DNA of 48,702 nucleotides, taken from NCBI RefSeq assembly GCF_023656415.1, contig NZ_JAMOIL010000033.1:1-48702 (forward strand), read 5' to 3'. The DNA is from Nocardioides bruguierae. Its GTDB lineage: Bacteria > Actinomycetota > Actinomycetes > Propionibacteriales > Nocardioidaceae. Positions 31,114 through 39,963 of this stretch are shown piece after piece; within the stretch, counting starts at the first letter, position 1; each line of letters begins with the position of its first letter. The notes beneath the pieces were generated by a model. That model worked only from the letters and a program-made list of their open reading frames with translations, did not search any database and was not told where the DNA came from. The position numbers and the translations under genes were made by a program.

Positions 31114-32956
31114 GCCGCGCGCGACCCAGGGCGCGCTCCAGCGCCATCCGAAGCCCGAGCCCGAGCCGAGGCCCGAGGTGCCGTCCGACGGCGGCTTCAG
31201 CCTGGTGGAGATCATGGTGAGCGTCGGCATCCTCGTGGTGGTGCTGGTGGCCACCCTGCCGGTGATCCTCAGCGGCATCCGCGGCAACGCCACCTCGCGC
31301 GAGCTCACCCAGGCCAAGTCCCTGGCGCTCGGCCAGCTGGAGCAGATGCGCAACCTGCCCTTCCACGTGGCCCCGGATGCCGGGGACTACATCGACGTGC
31401 TCGACCGGTACTACACCGACCTCACCACCCCGGTCACGGCGCCGGCCTGCACCGACGCAGACGGCGACGCGGTGGCGCCGACCTCCGCGTCCGACGGCTT
31501 CGTCGCCGCCGGCGCCACCCGCTGCTCCTGGGAGCCGGCCGGCGCGTTCTACCGCCGGGTGATCACCGACGCCGAGGACGGCGACCTCGACGGCTGGACC
31601 GTGGTCGTGGCCACCCAGCTGCTCTCCGACGGCACGCCGCCCACCGTGGTGGTGCCGGCGAGCGGCTGGACCACGCAGGTGGTCGGCCGCGACGCGCGGC
31701 CCGCCTCGCAGATCGGCGTCGGTGTCACGGTGCTGCGCACCGGGGCCACCCTGGCGCCAGTGAGCAGCTGGACCCAGATCAGCCGTACCCGCCAGGCCGC
31801 GACCCGGCTGCGTGCCTCCGTGGACGTCACCACGCTCGCGGTCGGCACCTCGACGCCCACCGTCACCGGCGAGGTGCCGGTCAACGTGGACGCGGGCCGA
31901 CTCCAGCTCGCCACCGGCCTCTCCTACGCCTCCACCGCTTCGGGCACCGCGTCCTCGGTCGCGGCCGACGTGGGCACCAGCCTCACCGGACGCGGCGCCA
32001 CCGCCGACGTGGTCGCCCCACCGGCCACCACCGTGGCCGCGCAGGGCGCGGGCGAGTCGAGCCTCGGCGCCAGCGGCTGCCAGCTCGCCTGCTGGGGCGG
32101 CACACAGACGACCTCGCTGGCCGCGCGGGTCGCCGACGCCCTGCCCGGCCTGGGCTCGGCCCTCTCCCCCGTGGGCGCCACCCTGGCCTCCCCCTCGTCC
32201 AGCGGCACCGCCCTCGGCGTCGGCGCCGGCACGGGCAGCCTGCTCCTCTACCGCGACGGCCTCGCCCTCACCGGGCGCCTGGTGAAGATGACGAGCGCCA
32301 CCGTGCCCAGCGCCACCGGCTCGGACTGCTCCGTGAGCACCAGCGGCGGCACCGTCCGGCTCGCGGCCACCGGCTGGGCGACCTCGACCGCCACGGACGA
32401 CACCACGGACCCCTCCGCCGTCGAGGCCTGCGGCACCGCCCGGGCCGGCACCGTGCAGGTGCTGCCCACCACCTTCGCCCCCGAGGGCATCCTCCAGGTC
32501 GACCTCACCGGGGCCGCCGCCCGCTGCCGCGTCGCCGGCACGGGGCACGCGGCCTCCACCACCGCGGCCTGGTCGGCCACGGTCCGCCGGTGGACGCCCA
32601 CGGGCTACGTGGCGGTCACCCCCACGACGCCCACCACGACCCAGGCCTCCACCACCGACGCGCTGGAGTCGATCGACCTGTCGACCGTGCCGGTCGGCAC
32701 CTACGGCTACCTCGACGACTGGATCGCCTCCTGGTCCGCGCTCACGGTCGGCGAGACCACGCGCACCGCCTCCGGCGGCGCGGCCGAGGTCACGATCCCC
32801 GGTGTCATCACGCTGCGCACCCAGCCGCTGCGCAAGCAGGTCGACTCCGACGGCGCCGTCGTCACGGACGAGGCGGGGCAGCCCGTCGCCGAGCCGTCCT
32901 CCACCCTCTCGGTGACGCTGGGCGCCGTCTCGTGCACCGCGCAGGACGACCGATGA
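31097..32956 (+). CDS. Very large PilV-like minor pilin
   Basis: The 619-residue protein has a long leader ending in PSDGG, cleavage before F34 and FSLVEIMVSVGILVVVLVATLPVIL, followed by about 560 residues outside the membrane. Much of this is Ala/Thr/Ser-rich and beta-like, with several cysteines. PilV proteins are normally under 200 residues, so this one carries a large extra region that may sit at the pilus tip. It starts at a GTG overlapping the previous gene by 17 bases. Confidence 0.8.
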   Translation: MSPAAEPRATQGALQRHPKPEPEPRPEVPSDGGFSLVEIMVSVGILVVVLVATLPVILSGIRGNATSRELTQAKSLALGQLEQMRNLPFHVAPDAGDYIDVLDRYYTDLTTPVTAPACTDADGDAVAPTSASDGFVAAGATRCSWEPAGAFYRRVITDAEDGDLDGWTVVVATQLLSDGTPPTVVVPASGWTTQVVGRDARPASQIGVGVTVLRTGATLAPVSSWTQISRTRQAATRLRASVDVTTLAVGTSTPTVTGEVPVNVDAGRLQLATGLSYASTASGTASSVAADVGTSLTGRGATADVVAPPATTVAAQGAGESSLGASGCQLACWGGTQTTSLAARVADALPGLGSALSPVGATLASPSSSGTALGVGAGTGSLLLYRDGLALTGRLVKMTSATVPSATGSDCSVSTSGGTVRLAATGWATSTATDDTTDPSAVEACGTARAGTVQVLPTTFAPEGILQVDLTGAAARCRVAGTGHAASTTAAWSATVRRWTPTGYVAVTPTTPTTTQASTTDALESIDLSTVPVGTYGYLDDWIASWSALTVGETTRTASGGAAEVTIPGVITLRTQPLRKQVDSDGAVVTDEAGQPVAEPSSTLSVTLGAVSCTAQDDR

Positions 32957-33669
32957 GCGCCGCGCAGGAATCCGGACACGACTCTGGGCACGAGCCTGCG
33001 CAGGCCCCGGGACAGGACCCGGGCGACGGCGGCTTCACCCTGGTGGAGCTGCTCGTGGCGATCGGGCTGCTCGGGGTGGTCTCCACCCTGCTGCTCGGGC
33101 TCGCGCTCTCGACCGCCGAGGTCACCGACGAGATCCAGTCCACCGCCGACGTCACCCAGGAGTCCCGGCTCGCGGTGGAGCGGCTCTCCCGCGAGCTGCG
33201 GCAGACCGCCGCCGTGGACAAGGTGGAGCTCACCTCGCTCGGCGACGAGACCACCTCGCTGACGGTGTGGACCGACTTCGACGGCGACGGCCTGCGCGAC
33301 ACCGGCATCTCCGACCCCGAGGTGCTCACCTACCGGTGGGACCCGACCGGCGGCCGCCTCACCCTGACCGCCAACGACGCCGACGGCGCCGCGATCACCC
33401 GACCCGTGCTGGCCGAGGTCGTCAGCCGCTTCGACCTGCGCCTGCTCTCCTCCGCCTTCGAGCCCGACGCCGACGGCGACGGGCGCACGACCTGGCAGGA
33501 GCTGGACGCCTACCCCGCCCTCGGCGGCAACGGCAACGGCCGCCCCGACGGCGCCGAGCTGGCCCACCTCGACCTCGTGGAGGTCTCGATGACCGTGCGC
33601 GACGGCGACGTCAGCCGCGACTTCACCCTCCGCGTCGACCTGCGCAACCAGGAAGGAGGCGCCGGATGA
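32953..33669 (+). CDS. PilW-like minor pilin with EF-hand-like loops
   Basis: The 238-residue prepilin has leader PGDGG, cleavage before F28 and FTLVELLVAIGLLGVVSTLLLGLAL with Glu5. After a helical stretch (ESRLAVERLSRELRQTAAV), the beta domain contains DFDGDGLRD and DADGDGRTTWQEL, the latter a near-canonical calcium EF-hand loop, plus GGNGNGRPDGAEL. ATG overlaps the previous stop (ATGA). Confidence 0.82.
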   Translation: MSAAQESGHDSGHEPAQAPGQDPGDGGFTLVELLVAIGLLGVVSTLLLGLALSTAEVTDEIQSTADVTQESRLAVERLSRELRQTAAVDKVELTSLGDETTSLTVWTDFDGDGLRDTGISDPEVLTYRWDPTGGRLTLTANDADGAAITRPVLAEVVSRFDLRLLSSAFEPDADGDGRTTWQELDAYPALGGNGNGRPDGAELAHLDLVEVSMTVRDGDVSRDFTLRVDLRNQEGGAG

Positions 33670-35141
33670 TCGCCCTGCGCGCCCACCGGCACCGTGCCGC
33701 CCGCCGAGCCACCGGTGGCCCCCGTCCCAGGCCGGACCGGCCCGCCGACACCGGCTCCGCCCTGGTCATCACCATGACGGTGGTGGCTCTCGTGCTGGTG
33801 CTCGGCACCACGATCCTGCGGGTCACCGTCAACGGCATGCAGGCCTCCTCGGCCTCGCGTGCCTCGGCCGCCGCCCTGGACGCCGCCGACGCCGGCGTCG
33901 CCCAGGCCCTGGCCTACCTGCGCAGCAGCGGCTCCCGCTCACTGCGCTGCTCGCCGGACTGCACGACGAACGCCTGGGGCAGCAGCAGCGCCCCGTTCGG
34001 CGACGACCTGCCCGGCTCGGCCGGCCAGTCCTACACCGCCTGGATCGAGCCGATCGCCCCCTGGCCCGACAACGACCCGGCCACGTACCGCATCCACAGC
34101 ACCGGACGCTCCGGCTCCGGCGTGCGCGCCGTCGAGGTCGACGTCTCGCTCAGCCCCATCGCCAGCCTCCCGCTCGGCCTCTTCGGCCGCGAGATCTCCG
34201 GCGGCGGCAACTACTCCACGACCCGGGTCAGCGTCTTCTCCACCGGCTGCGTCTACCGCCGCGACAAGATCGACGTCGCCGACACCATCGACGCCGCCTA
34301 CGGCATCCCCGCCGCCGTGCACTCCTCGCAGGTGATCACCAACGCCAACGGCAACAACCAGTACTGCTCGGACGCCAAGGGCAGCGGCAAGAACGGCCCC
34401 ATCCACTCCTGGAGCGCGAGCAACGCCGCGGGCGCCTGCAACGAGGAGTTCCCCTACGACCAGGACGCCTACGGCGGTCCGCTGGCCGGCACCGCGTGCG
34501 CGTCGGTGGCCGCCGCGTACCCCGCCTACTACGGCGCGCAGGACCTCGACGGCGACGGCACCACCGACGTGGACGGCTCCCGCATCGGCTCCGAGGACGC
34601 GCTGCGCACCCTGTTCGGCATCGGCGAGGACCCCTTCAGCGCCGACGAGCTGGACGACCTGCGGGCCGTGGCCCAGTCGCAGGGCCTCTACTGGACGACC
34701 AACAGCGGCTGGAGCGTCCCCTCGCCGTCGGTGACGCCGCACGCCGTGATGTTCTTCGACCTCAGCCCCACGAACTCCAGCAGCGCGCTGGTGAACCTCT
34801 CCCAGGCCGACTTCGACGACTGGGGCCGCGAGGACACCGGCGAGGTGGTCGCCGACTCGGCGCAGTGCCCGGACCAGAGCCTGCTCATCGTCATCGTCAA
34901 CGGCGACGTGCGGCTCAACAGCAACACGAACATGGCCGCGAGCATCGTGCTCACCTCCCGCTCGCCCTACGGCAAGGTGTCGAAGAACAACGGCACCGCG
35001 GACCTGATCGGCACGCTGTTCGCCGACGCCGTGGACCTCACCGGCACGGCCAACCTCTCCCTCGACGAGTGCTTCCTCGCGAACGTCTCCCCCAGCCTCC
35101 TGCGCCAGGGCGTGGGTCGCTACCTCGAGGTCGACCGCTGA
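33666..35141 (+). CDS. PilX-like pilus protein with extended C-terminal region
   Basis: The 491-residue protein has a basic N-terminus, then DTGSALVITMTVVALVLVLGTTIL, a PilX-type hydrophobic segment lacking the Glu5 of ordinary pilins, and DAADAGVAQALAYLR as in PilX. The long C-terminal part has cysteines and a calcium-loop-like DLDGDGTTDVDG. A beta-helix-like end (GDVRLNSNTNMAASIVL, GTLFADAVDLTG) resembles surface polymer-type domains. ATG overlaps the previous stop. A strong terminator follows. Confidence 0.8.
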   Translation: MIALRAHRHRAARRATGGPRPRPDRPADTGSALVITMTVVALVLVLGTTILRVTVNGMQASSASRASAAALDAADAGVAQALAYLRSSGSRSLRCSPDCTTNAWGSSSAPFGDDLPGSAGQSYTAWIEPIAPWPDNDPATYRIHSTGRSGSGVRAVEVDVSLSPIASLPLGLFGREISGGGNYSTTRVSVFSTGCVYRRDKIDVADTIDAAYGIPAAVHSSQVITNANGNNQYCSDAKGSGKNGPIHSWSASNAAGACNEEFPYDQDAYGGPLAGTACASVAAAYPAYYGAQDLDGDGTTDVDGSRIGSEDALRTLFGIGEDPFSADELDDLRAVAQSQGLYWTTNSGWSVPSPSVTPHAVMFFDLSPTNSSSALVNLSQADFDDWGREDTGEVVADSAQCPDQSLLIVIVNGDVRLNSNTNMAASIVLTSRSPYGKVSKNNGTADLIGTLFADAVDLTGTANLSLDECFLANVSPSLLRQGVGRYLEVDR

Positions 35142-35206
35142 GGCGGAACGGCACCCAGGACCACCCAGGACCACGCACGACCCGGGGACGACAGACCCGG
35201 AGACAG

Positions 35207-35243
35207 CAGGACGCCGGCGGGGCATCGCCCCGCCGGCGTCCTG
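35207..35243. terminator. Bidirectional terminator between minor pilin operon and pilC
   Basis: A perfect 17-bp stem (35207-35223 with 35227-35243) with a 3-nt loop lies between convergent operons. Confidence 0.8.
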
Positions 35244-35301
35244 GTGTTGCTGCGCTGGGTGACCCGCCCCCGCGACTGCCGGGGACGAGGCTCGTCGCGC
35301 C

Positions 35302-36519
35302 CTACTGGATCAGATCGAAGACCGAGAAGATCGGCATGTAGAGGGCGACGATCATGCCGCCCACGACGAGACCGAGGCCGGCGATGAGCAGCGGCTCGAT
35401 GAGCGAGGTGAGCGCCTCGGTGGTGGCCTCGACCTCCTCGTCGTAGAACGTGGCGATGCGGCCGAGCATGACGTCGACGGCGCCGGACTCCTCGCCCGAG
35501 GCGATCATCTGCACCACCATCGACGGGAAGATCTCGTGGCGGCCCAGCGGGCCGGCGATCGACTGGCCGCCGGCCACCGAGCGGCGCACGTCCTCCGTGG
35601 CGTGGGCGATGACGGTGGAGCCGGAGGTGTCGCCGACGATGTCGAGGGCCTGGAGGATCGGCACGCCCGCGCCGAGCAGCGTGCCGAGGTTGCGGCTGAA
35701 CCGGGCCAGCGCGATCTTGGCCGCGAGGTCACCGAAGACCGGCATCTTGAGCTTGAGCGGGTCCACGACCTCGCGCACCCGCCGCTCGTGGCCGTTGCGG
35801 CGCCACCAGACGACGCAGACGAACGTGCCGATGGCGAGCGCGGGGAGGATGAAGACCATCGCGTCGGAGAGGAACACCAGGATGCGGGTGGGCAGCGGCA
35901 GGACGCCGCCGAGGTCGGTGAACATCTTCTCGAAGACCGGGACGATGAACAGCAGCATGCCGATGCACATGAGGGCGGCCATCACCAGCACGACCACCGG
36001 GTAGGTCATCGCCGACTTCACCTTGGCGCGCAGCCGCACCTCGGCCTCGAGGGTCTCGGCGACCTGGGCGAGCGCGGTGTCGAGGAAGCCGCCGAGCTCG
36101 CCGGCGCGGACCATGTTGATCATCAGCGGCGGAAAGGTGCGCGGCTCGCCCTGGAGCGAGGAGGAGAGGCTGTGGCCGGCCTCGACGCCGGCGCGGACCT
36201 CGCCCAGCACCCGGGCCAGCTCGGGGTGCTCGACCTGGTCGGAGAGGATCGCCAGGCAGCGCAGCAGCGGCAGGCCGGACTGCACCATGGTGGCCAGCTG
36301 CCGGGTGGCGATCGCCAGCTCCTTGGGCGGCACCCGCTTGGAGCCGGGCAGCTTGATCTCGGTCTGCAGGCCCTGGCCGGCCTTGCTGATCTGCAGCGGC
36401 ACGTAGCCCAGCGAGCGCAGCCGGTCGGCGACGGCCTCGGCCGAGGCGGCCTTGACCTTGCCCTCGCGGAACTTGCCGTCGGCGTCACGGACCTTGTACT
36501 CGAAGCTCTGGGCGGTCAC
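35302..36519 (-). CDS. pilC: Type IV pilus platform protein PilC
   Basis: The 405-residue inner-membrane protein has two GspF-type domains: a first helical bundle (ATRQLATMVQSGLPLLRCLAIL ... FLDTALAQVAETLEAEVRLRAKVKSAMTYPVVVLV) and its repeat (FSRNLGTLLGAGVPILQALDIV ... DEEVEATTEALTSLIEPLLIAGLGLVVGGMIVALYMPIF), with membrane helices at about 172-193, 222-242 and near the C-terminus. PilC couples the cytoplasmic ATPases to pilin insertion. Its GTG overlaps the pilT stop. Confidence 0.95.
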   Translation of the reverse strand: MTAQSFEYKVRDADGKFREGKVKAASAEAVADRLRSLGYVPLQISKAGQGLQTEIKLPGSKRVPPKELAIATRQLATMVQSGLPLLRCLAILSDQVEHPELARVLGEVRAGVEAGHSLSSSLQGEPRTFPPLMINMVRAGELGGFLDTALAQVAETLEAEVRLRAKVKSAMTYPVVVLVMAALMCIGMLLFIVPVFEKMFTDLGGVLPLPTRILVFLSDAMVFILPALAIGTFVCVVWWRRNGHERRVREVVDPLKLKMPVFGDLAAKIALARFSRNLGTLLGAGVPILQALDIVGDTSGSTVIAHATEDVRRSVAGGQSIAGPLGRHEIFPSMVVQMIASGEESGAVDVMLGRIATFYDEEVEATTEALTSLIEPLLIAGLGLVVGGMIVALYMPIFSVFDLIQ

Positions 36520-38195
36520 GACGCACTCTCCTCGTCGGTGGCCAGCGGGGCGCTCCAGCCGGTGAGCAGCTCACCGTGCGCGGAGGCCGCGCCCTGGCCG
36601 CCCTGGCCCGGGCCGCGCAGGCCGGTGCTGGTGATGAGGGCCAGCAGGCTCTCCTTGTCCGCGCAGTGCTCCAGCGCGACGGCACGGGTGACCCGGCCCT
36701 GCTTGACCAGGTCGGCCAGGTGGCCGTCCAGGGTCTGCATGCCGACGTCCACGCCCGCCTGGAGCGCGCCGGGGATCTGCGGCAGCTTGTTCTCGCGGAT
36801 CATCGCGCGCACGCCGGTGGTGCACACCATGATCTCCAGCGCGGCGGTGCGGGAGCGCCCGTCGGCGGTCGGCACGAGGGTCTGGCACACGACGCCCTGG
36901 AGGGTCGCGGCCAACTGGGTGCGGATCTGCTGCTGCTGCTCGGCGGGGAAGACGTCGACGACGCGGGAGACGGTGTCCTGCGCCGACTGCGTGTGCAGCG
37001 TGGCGAGCACGAGGTGACCGGTCTCTGCGGCGGTGAGCGCCACCGAGATGGTCTCCAGGTCGCGGAGCTCGCCGACGAGGACGACGTCGGGGTCCTGGCG
37101 CAGCACCTGGCGCAGCGCGTTGCGGAAGCCGAGGGTGTCGCCGCCGACCTCGCGCTGGTTGACGATGCAGCCCTTGTGGTCGTGGAGGAACTCGATCGGG
37201 TCCTCGATGGTCATGATGTGCCCGCGCCGGGTGCGGTTGACCTGGTCGATGACGGCCGCGAGCGTCGTGGACTTGCCCGAGCCGGTCGGCCCGGTGACGA
37301 GCACCAGCCCGCGCTTGAGCTCGGCGAAGCCGGAGACGACGGCGGGCAGGCCCAGGTCGCCGACGGTCTTGATCTCCCACGGGATGAGGCGGAGCACCGC
37401 GCCGAGCGCGCTGCGCTGCCAGAAGACGTTGGCACGGAAGCGGGCCACGCCCGGCACCGTGTAGGCGAAGTCGAGCTCGCGGGTCTCCTCCAGCGTCTTG
37501 CGCTGCTTCTCGGTGAGGATCGCGTAGACCGCCTCCTGCAGCGACCGCGCCTCCAGCGCCGGCTGGCCCTCGACCGCGCGCATCTCGCCGCGCACGCGGA
37601 CCGTCGGCGGCACGCCCACGGTGAGGTGCAGGTCGGAGCCGCTCAGCTCGACCACCTGGGTCAGCAGCTCGTCCAGGCCCAGGGGCTCGACGTGCTCGGG
37701 CTCGACGTGCTCGGGTACCGGCGCAGCCGCGACGACCGGCGCAGCCGCGACCGGAGCCGCGGCGGTCACCGGGGCCACAGCAGGGGCGACCGGCTCGGGC
37801 TCCCGGTAGGCGGGCGTGGGGGTCTCGTACGTGGGCGGCTCGTAGGCCGGGGCCTCGTACGAGGGCGGCTCGTAGGTCGGCGGCTGGTAGGTGGGTGCCT
37901 CGTAGGTGGGCGGCTCGTACGCGTCCGCGGACGCGGCGGCGACCCGTCGTCCACCCCCGGGCGCGACGCGCGGCACGTCCTCGGTGGGGTCGGCGTCGGA
38001 GCCGGCCATCACCTGGTCCCACAGGGAGGTCGAGCCGGTGCTCGGCGCGGAGCCCTCCGGCACGTCGGCCCGCCGGCGCGCCCCGGCAGAAGGGGTGGGG
38101 GCCGGCGCGGCCGGCGTCTCCGCCGGCGTGTCCCACTGGGCCCAGGACGTGTCCCAGGACCCCGTCGAACCGGTCTGCTGGTCATCCTGCGACAC
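36516..38195 (-). CDS. pilT: PilT-family ATPase with long repeat-bearing N-terminus
   Basis: The 559-residue protein consists of a ~170-residue disordered extension with a Y-x-P-P-T pentapeptide repeat (93-130) and an Ala/Pro/Val linker, then a complete PilT core. The core has LLTQVVELSGSDLHLTVG, Walker A GPTGSGKST, Asp box MTIEDPIEF, Walker B DPDVVLVGELRD and the His box TGHLVLATLHT. PilT hexamers power pilus retraction. Typical PilT is about 345-370 residues, so the extension is unusual. It overlaps pilB by 14 bases and pilC by 4. Confidence 0.92.
   Translation of the reverse strand: MSQDDQQTGSTGSWDTSWAQWDTPAETPAAPAPTPSAGARRRADVPEGSAPSTGSTSLWDQVMAGSDADPTEDVPRVAPGGGRRVAAASADAYEPPTYEAPTYQPPTYEPPSYEAPAYEPPTYETPTPAYREPEPVAPAVAPVTAAAPVAAAPVVAAAPVPEHVEPEHVEPLGLDELLTQVVELSGSDLHLTVGVPPTVRVRGEMRAVEGQPALEARSLQEAVYAILTEKQRKTLEETRELDFAYTVPGVARFRANVFWQRSALGAVLRLIPWEIKTVGDLGLPAVVSGFAELKRGLVLVTGPTGSGKSTTLAAVIDQVNRTRRGHIMTIEDPIEFLHDHKGCIVNQREVGGDTLGFRNALRQVLRQDPDVVLVGELRDLETISVALTAAETGHLVLATLHTQSAQDTVSRVVDVFPAEQQQQIRTQLAATLQGVVCQTLVPTADGRSRTAALEIMVCTTGVRAMIRENKLPQIPGALQAGVDVGMQTLDGHLADLVKQGRVTRAVALEHCADKESLLALITSTGLRGPGQGGQGAASAHGELLTGWSAPLATDEESAS
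37806..37919 (-). repeat. 15-nt tandem repeats encoding YxPPT-type pentapeptides in pilT
   Basis: About seven units encode variants of YEPPT (YEPPT, YEAPT, YQPPT, YEPPS, YEAPA, YEPPT, YETPT). They are diverged at the DNA level. Confidence 0.8.
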
Positions 38196-39963
38196 GGAGC
38201 ACCTCCTGCACGGTCGTACGACCGGAGAGCACCTTCGCCCACCCGTCGTAGCGCAACGTCGTCATCCCCTGCTCGCGGGCGGTCCGAGCCACCTCGTCGG
38301 TCGGGGCGCGGCTGACGGTCAGCCGCTCGATCTCCTCGCTCACCGGCATCACCTCGTGCAGCGCGGTGCGTCCCCGGTAGCCGGTGCGGGAGCACGCCGA
38401 GCAGCCGACGGCCTCGAAGAGGACGCCGTCGTGCTCGGCGGGGAGCCGGAAGCCGAGCCGGTCCAGCTCGGCGGGGTCGGCGCGGTAGGGGCGCCGGCAG
38501 CGCTCGCACAGCGCCCGGCACAGCCGCTGGGCCAGCACGCAGTCGAGCGCGGAGCCCACCAGGAACGGCTCGATCCCCATCTCCACGAGGCGGGTCACCG
38601 CGGACGGGGCGTCGTTGGTGTGCAGGGTGGAGAGCACGAGGTGACCGGTGAGCGAGGCCTCGATCGCGATCGACGCGGTCTCGTGGTCGCGGATCTCGCC
38701 GACGAGGACGATGTCGGGGTCCGAGCGCAGGATCGAGCGCAGCGCCGAGGCGAACGTGAGACCGGCCTTGGGGTTGGTCTGCACCTGGTTGATGCCGGGC
38801 AGCCGGTACTCCACCGGGTCCTCGACGGTGATGACGTTGACGTCGGCGTTGTTGAGGATGTTCAGCGTCGCGTAGAGCGTCGTGGACTTGCCCGAGCCGG
38901 TCGGCCCGGTCACCAGGATCATCCCGTACGGCTTGCGGTAGGAGCGGGCGAAGCGCTCCCGGTTGCCGGGCTCGAAGCCGAGGTCGTCGAGGTCGAGGCG
39001 GGCGGTGGAGTTGTCGAGCACACGCGCGACGATCTTCTCGCCCCACACGGTCGGCAGGGTCGCGACGCGGAGGTCGACGGTCTTGCCGTCGTGGTTGATG
39101 CTGATGCGGCCGTCCTGCGGGATGCGCCGCTCGGCGATGTCCATGCCGGCCATGATCTTGAAGCGGGAGACCACGCCGCCGGTGATCGCGCGGGGCGCAC
39201 GGTGGGCGTCGACGAGCACGCCGTCGATGCGGTAGCGCACGCGCAGGTCGTCCTGCGTGGGCTCCAGGTGGATGTCGGAGGCGCGGTCGGCGATGGCCTG
39301 GCTGACCAGCAGGTTCACGAAGCGGACGACGGGGGCGTCGTCGACGACCTCGGTGAGCGAGTCCAGCCCCTGCTCGGGGGTCTCCTCGACCAGGCCGGTG
39401 GTGAGGCCCTGCAGCTCGGCCTCGGCGCGGTAGGTCTCGTTCAGCCGCGCCTCGATGTCGGCGCGGCCGGCGAGCACGAACGTGACCGCCGAGCGGGTCA
39501 GCCGGACCAGGTCGTCCTTCAGCTCCAGGTCGCCGAGGCGACGCACCGGCACGGCCACCAGCAGCGCGTCGCCCAGCCACGCGTAGGGCAGGACCCCGGA
39601 GCGGCGGGCCACGTCGCCGGAGAGCCGGGCCGCGGCCCCGCCGTCCACGCCGTTCTCGGCGAGGTCCACGAAGCCCACGCCCGCGACGCCCGCCACGAGC
39701 TCGAGGACGGCGGCGCGGTCGACGTCGAGCACGAGCAGCGCCTCGATCACCGACCCGTGGGTCGAGGCGACGGCCGCCTGCGCCTGCGCGAGCTGCTCGG
39801 CCGTGACCAGGCCGTGCGCCACGAGCGCGGCCGTGGTCGTCTCCGCGGTGGTGTGGATGCGGGAGTCCTCGGTCTGCCAGCGGTCGGCCCGGCGGCGGGC
39901 GACCGCGTCCACCTCCGGACGGGGCTCGACCGGCTCGAGGCTGTCCCAGGCGAGGCTGTTCAC
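38182..39963 (-). CDS. pilB: Type IV pilus assembly ATPase PilB
   Basis: The 593-residue protein has an N-terminal MshEN/T2SSE_N-type region (about 45-160, VTAEQLAQAQAAV ... FVDLAEN), the family class that can bind c-di-GMP in some bacteria, though I cannot confirm the binding residues. The ATPase core has SDIHLEP, Walker A GPTGSGKSTTLY, ITVEDPVEYRLPGI, Walker B SDPDIVLVGEIRD and TGHLVLSTLHTND. The tetracysteine Zn site is CRALCERC ... CSAC. It drives pilus extension. GTG 39963 overlaps the rsiG stop. Confidence 0.93.
   Translation of the reverse strand: MNSLAWDSLEPVEPRPEVDAVARRRADRWQTEDSRIHTTAETTTAALVAHGLVTAEQLAQAQAAVASTHGSVIEALLVLDVDRAAVLELVAGVAGVGFVDLAENGVDGGAAARLSGDVARRSGVLPYAWLGDALLVAVPVRRLGDLELKDDLVRLTRSAVTFVLAGRADIEARLNETYRAEAELQGLTTGLVEETPEQGLDSLTEVVDDAPVVRFVNLLVSQAIADRASDIHLEPTQDDLRVRYRIDGVLVDAHRAPRAITGGVVSRFKIMAGMDIAERRIPQDGRISINHDGKTVDLRVATLPTVWGEKIVARVLDNSTARLDLDDLGFEPGNRERFARSYRKPYGMILVTGPTGSGKSTTLYATLNILNNADVNVITVEDPVEYRLPGINQVQTNPKAGLTFASALRSILRSDPDIVLVGEIRDHETASIAIEASLTGHLVLSTLHTNDAPSAVTRLVEMGIEPFLVGSALDCVLAQRLCRALCERCRRPYRADPAELDRLGFRLPAEHDGVLFEAVGCSACSRTGYRGRTALHEVMPVSEEIERLTVSRAPTDEVARTAREQGMTTLRYDGWAKVLSGRTTVQEVLRVAG

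Noticed and set aside
37806..37919. Regular repeats that might suggest a CRISPR array
   Set aside because: The 15-nt units are contiguous, lack spacers, and encode an in-frame pentapeptide within pilT.
38009..39580. Long Arg/Pro-rich frames antisense or offset to pilB and pilT
   Set aside because: They are codon-position shadows of well-conserved ATPase genes.
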